A stretch of DNA of 52,690 bases from Bacteroidales bacterium (GTDB lineage: Bacteria > Bacteroidota > Bacteroidia > Bacteroidales > UBA932). How positions within the stretch are numbered: the first letter of the stretch is position 1; each line of letters starts with the position of its first letter. Both the position numbers and the translations under genes were made by a program. Below, piece by piece: positions 52,170 to 52,690 of the stretch. The notes below the pieces were generated by a model that saw only the letters and a program-made list of their open reading frames with translations, had not been told where the DNA came from and did no database searches. The stretch spans positions 1-52,690 of the forward strand of contig JAFZIO010000061.1 in NCBI GenBank assembly GCA_017554335.1. Reading direction: 5' to 3'.

Positions 52170-52220
52170 TCCGCTAGGCACCTCCAAAAATGCCTCTGAA
52201 CGTGCTTCAGAGGCATTTGC
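52170..52220 (+). repeat. attR: tRNA 3' end remnant plus terminator repeat
   Basis: Right copy of the 51-bp direct repeat. It carries only the last part of the tRNA and has G (52177) where the working tRNA has C, so it is not a functional acceptor end. The hairpin is kept by the paired changes at 52195 and 52211. Confidence 0.88.
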
Positions 52221-52231
52221 TTTTCCAAAAA

Positions 52232-52253
52232 GTTCCCACATTGTTCCCACATT
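52232..52253 (+). repeat. Tandem GTTCCCACATT repeat beyond attR
   Basis: Two exact units back to back, 11 bases after the attachment repeat, the same placement as the TTGATACTAA pair after attL. Two degenerate copies follow at about 52340 and 52363. It may be the arm site of another element. Confidence 0.65.
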
Positions 52254-52417
52254 TAACGAGGTAGGTCCAGACCTGCTACAATCGAGGCAAAACCCTCCTC
52301 TTTTCCGCTTCCGGTGCGGGTCATTGTCACTGTGGACGTGATTCCCACATTGGTCCTCTTTTGATTTCCACATATTCTCTCCATTTTGCAGTCAGATTAC
52401 CAACCTTGACTTGCACT

Positions 52418-52690
52418 ATGAAGATACTCCTCGACAACGGCCACGGCTTTGACACGCCCGGCAAACGGAGCCCCGATGGCCACTTCCGCGAATACGCCTA
52501 TAACCGATACCTTGCCTTCATAATCCGGGAACGGCTCCTTGCCCTGGGCCTTGACGCCCAGCTCGTAGTTCCCGAGCGCGAAGACATCTCCCTGAAGGAG
52601 CGCTGCCGCCGCGTAAACGCCATCTGCAGGCAGCTCGGCAACGATCTGGTAATTCTCCTCTCCATCCACGTTAACGCCGCTGGAAACGGC
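52418..52690 (+). CDS. N-acetylmuramoyl-L-alanine amidase, N-terminal part (truncated by window end)
   Basis: 91 codons to the window end with no stop. ILLDNGHGFDTPGKRSPDG, REYAYNRYLA and LLSIHVNAAGNG supply the His, Glu and His zinc ligands of Amidase_3. It is clearly homologous to the amidase inside the element at 46385, but too divergent for a recent duplication. It faces away from the element. It could be chromosomal or belong to a second element stacked in the same site. Confidence 0.85.
   Translation, partial: MKILLDNGHGFDTPGKRSPDGHFREYAYNRYLAFIIRERLLALGLDAQLVVPEREDISLKERCRRVNAICRQLGNDLVILLSIHVNAAGNG

Larger units (their letters stand above)
32877..52220. mobile_element. Integrative element of about 19.3 kb in tRNA-Cys
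   Basis: Bounded by a 51-bp imperfect direct repeat (32877-32927 and 52170-52220, 48/51 identical) that starts inside the tRNA T-arm/acceptor end and includes the terminator. A tyrosine integrase sits just inside the right end. The content is accessory: a replication/regulation-like set (HTH, VirE_N-like, DUF3987-like), an amidase, an AbiE-like toxin-antitoxin, exported-protein cargo, a hairpin-dense noncoding stretch, and a DUF6266/holin-like/spanin-like module. I saw no relaxase, coupling protein, capsid, portal, terminase or tail-tube gene. So it is not an evident ICE or complete prophage. A satellite or remnant is more likely. Confidence 0.88.

Overview
The window is a piece of a chromosome from the order Bacteroidales (Bacteroidota), probably gut-associated. 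The signs are two SusC/SusD pairs, a BACON-domain lipoprotein, several TTTG-N19-TANNTTTG promoters, a Bacteroidetes-type tyrosine integrase, and zapA, rny and umuDC genes of Bacteroidetes type. Most of the DNA is GC-rich. I cannot name the genus.

Layout. (1) 1-7246, + strand: the end of a surface-polysaccharide operon whose genes nearly all overlap by 1-4 bases. It holds GDP-L-fucose synthase (cut by the window edge), a WcaJ-type phosphosugar transferase, a nucleotidyltransferase-fold protein, a Wzi-like outer-membrane protein, and the GDP-D-glycero-alpha-D-manno-heptose pathway (hddA, gmhA and an hddC-gmhB fusion). (2) 7373-8100: a small coiled-coil gene, zapA and a 6S-like RNA candidate. 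(3) 8155-17617, - strand: a metallophosphoesterase lipoprotein, SusC, SusD and a BACON lipoprotein, which look like one nutrient-uptake operon. (4) 17733-27454: rny, a short FecCD-like permease, a three-gene operon with two Tat-type signal peptides, umuDC, an NhaC-type antiporter and gpsA. (5) 27503-32380, - strand: a second SusC/SusD pair with an exact consensus promoter and a hairpin in its leader. (6) tRNA-Cys(GCA) at 32820.

(7) 32877-52220: an integrative element of about 19.3 kb in the 3' end of tRNA-Cys. It is bounded by a 51-bp direct repeat (48/51 identical) that includes the tRNA 3' end and its terminator. From the integrase end leftwards it carries: integrase; an unknown protein; a helix-turn-helix protein; a VirE_N-like protein; a DUF3987-like protein; an N-acetylmuramoyl-L-alanine amidase; an AT-rich cargo block (three exported proteins, one with HExxH, and a convergent TPR/HTH membrane regulator); an AbiE-like toxin-antitoxin pair with a palindromic operator; about 1.9 kb of hairpin-dense DNA without convincing genes; and a leftward module of three divergent DUF6266-like paralogues, an unknown protein, a holin-like protein and a protein with unimolecular-spanin architecture. 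No capsid, portal, terminase or relaxase gene was seen. A phage satellite or other phage-derived element with a lysis-like module is the best reading, but this is inference.

(8) Just beyond the right repeat lie a different tandem repeat and a second, homologous amidase (cut by the window end). A further element may be stacked in the same tRNA site.
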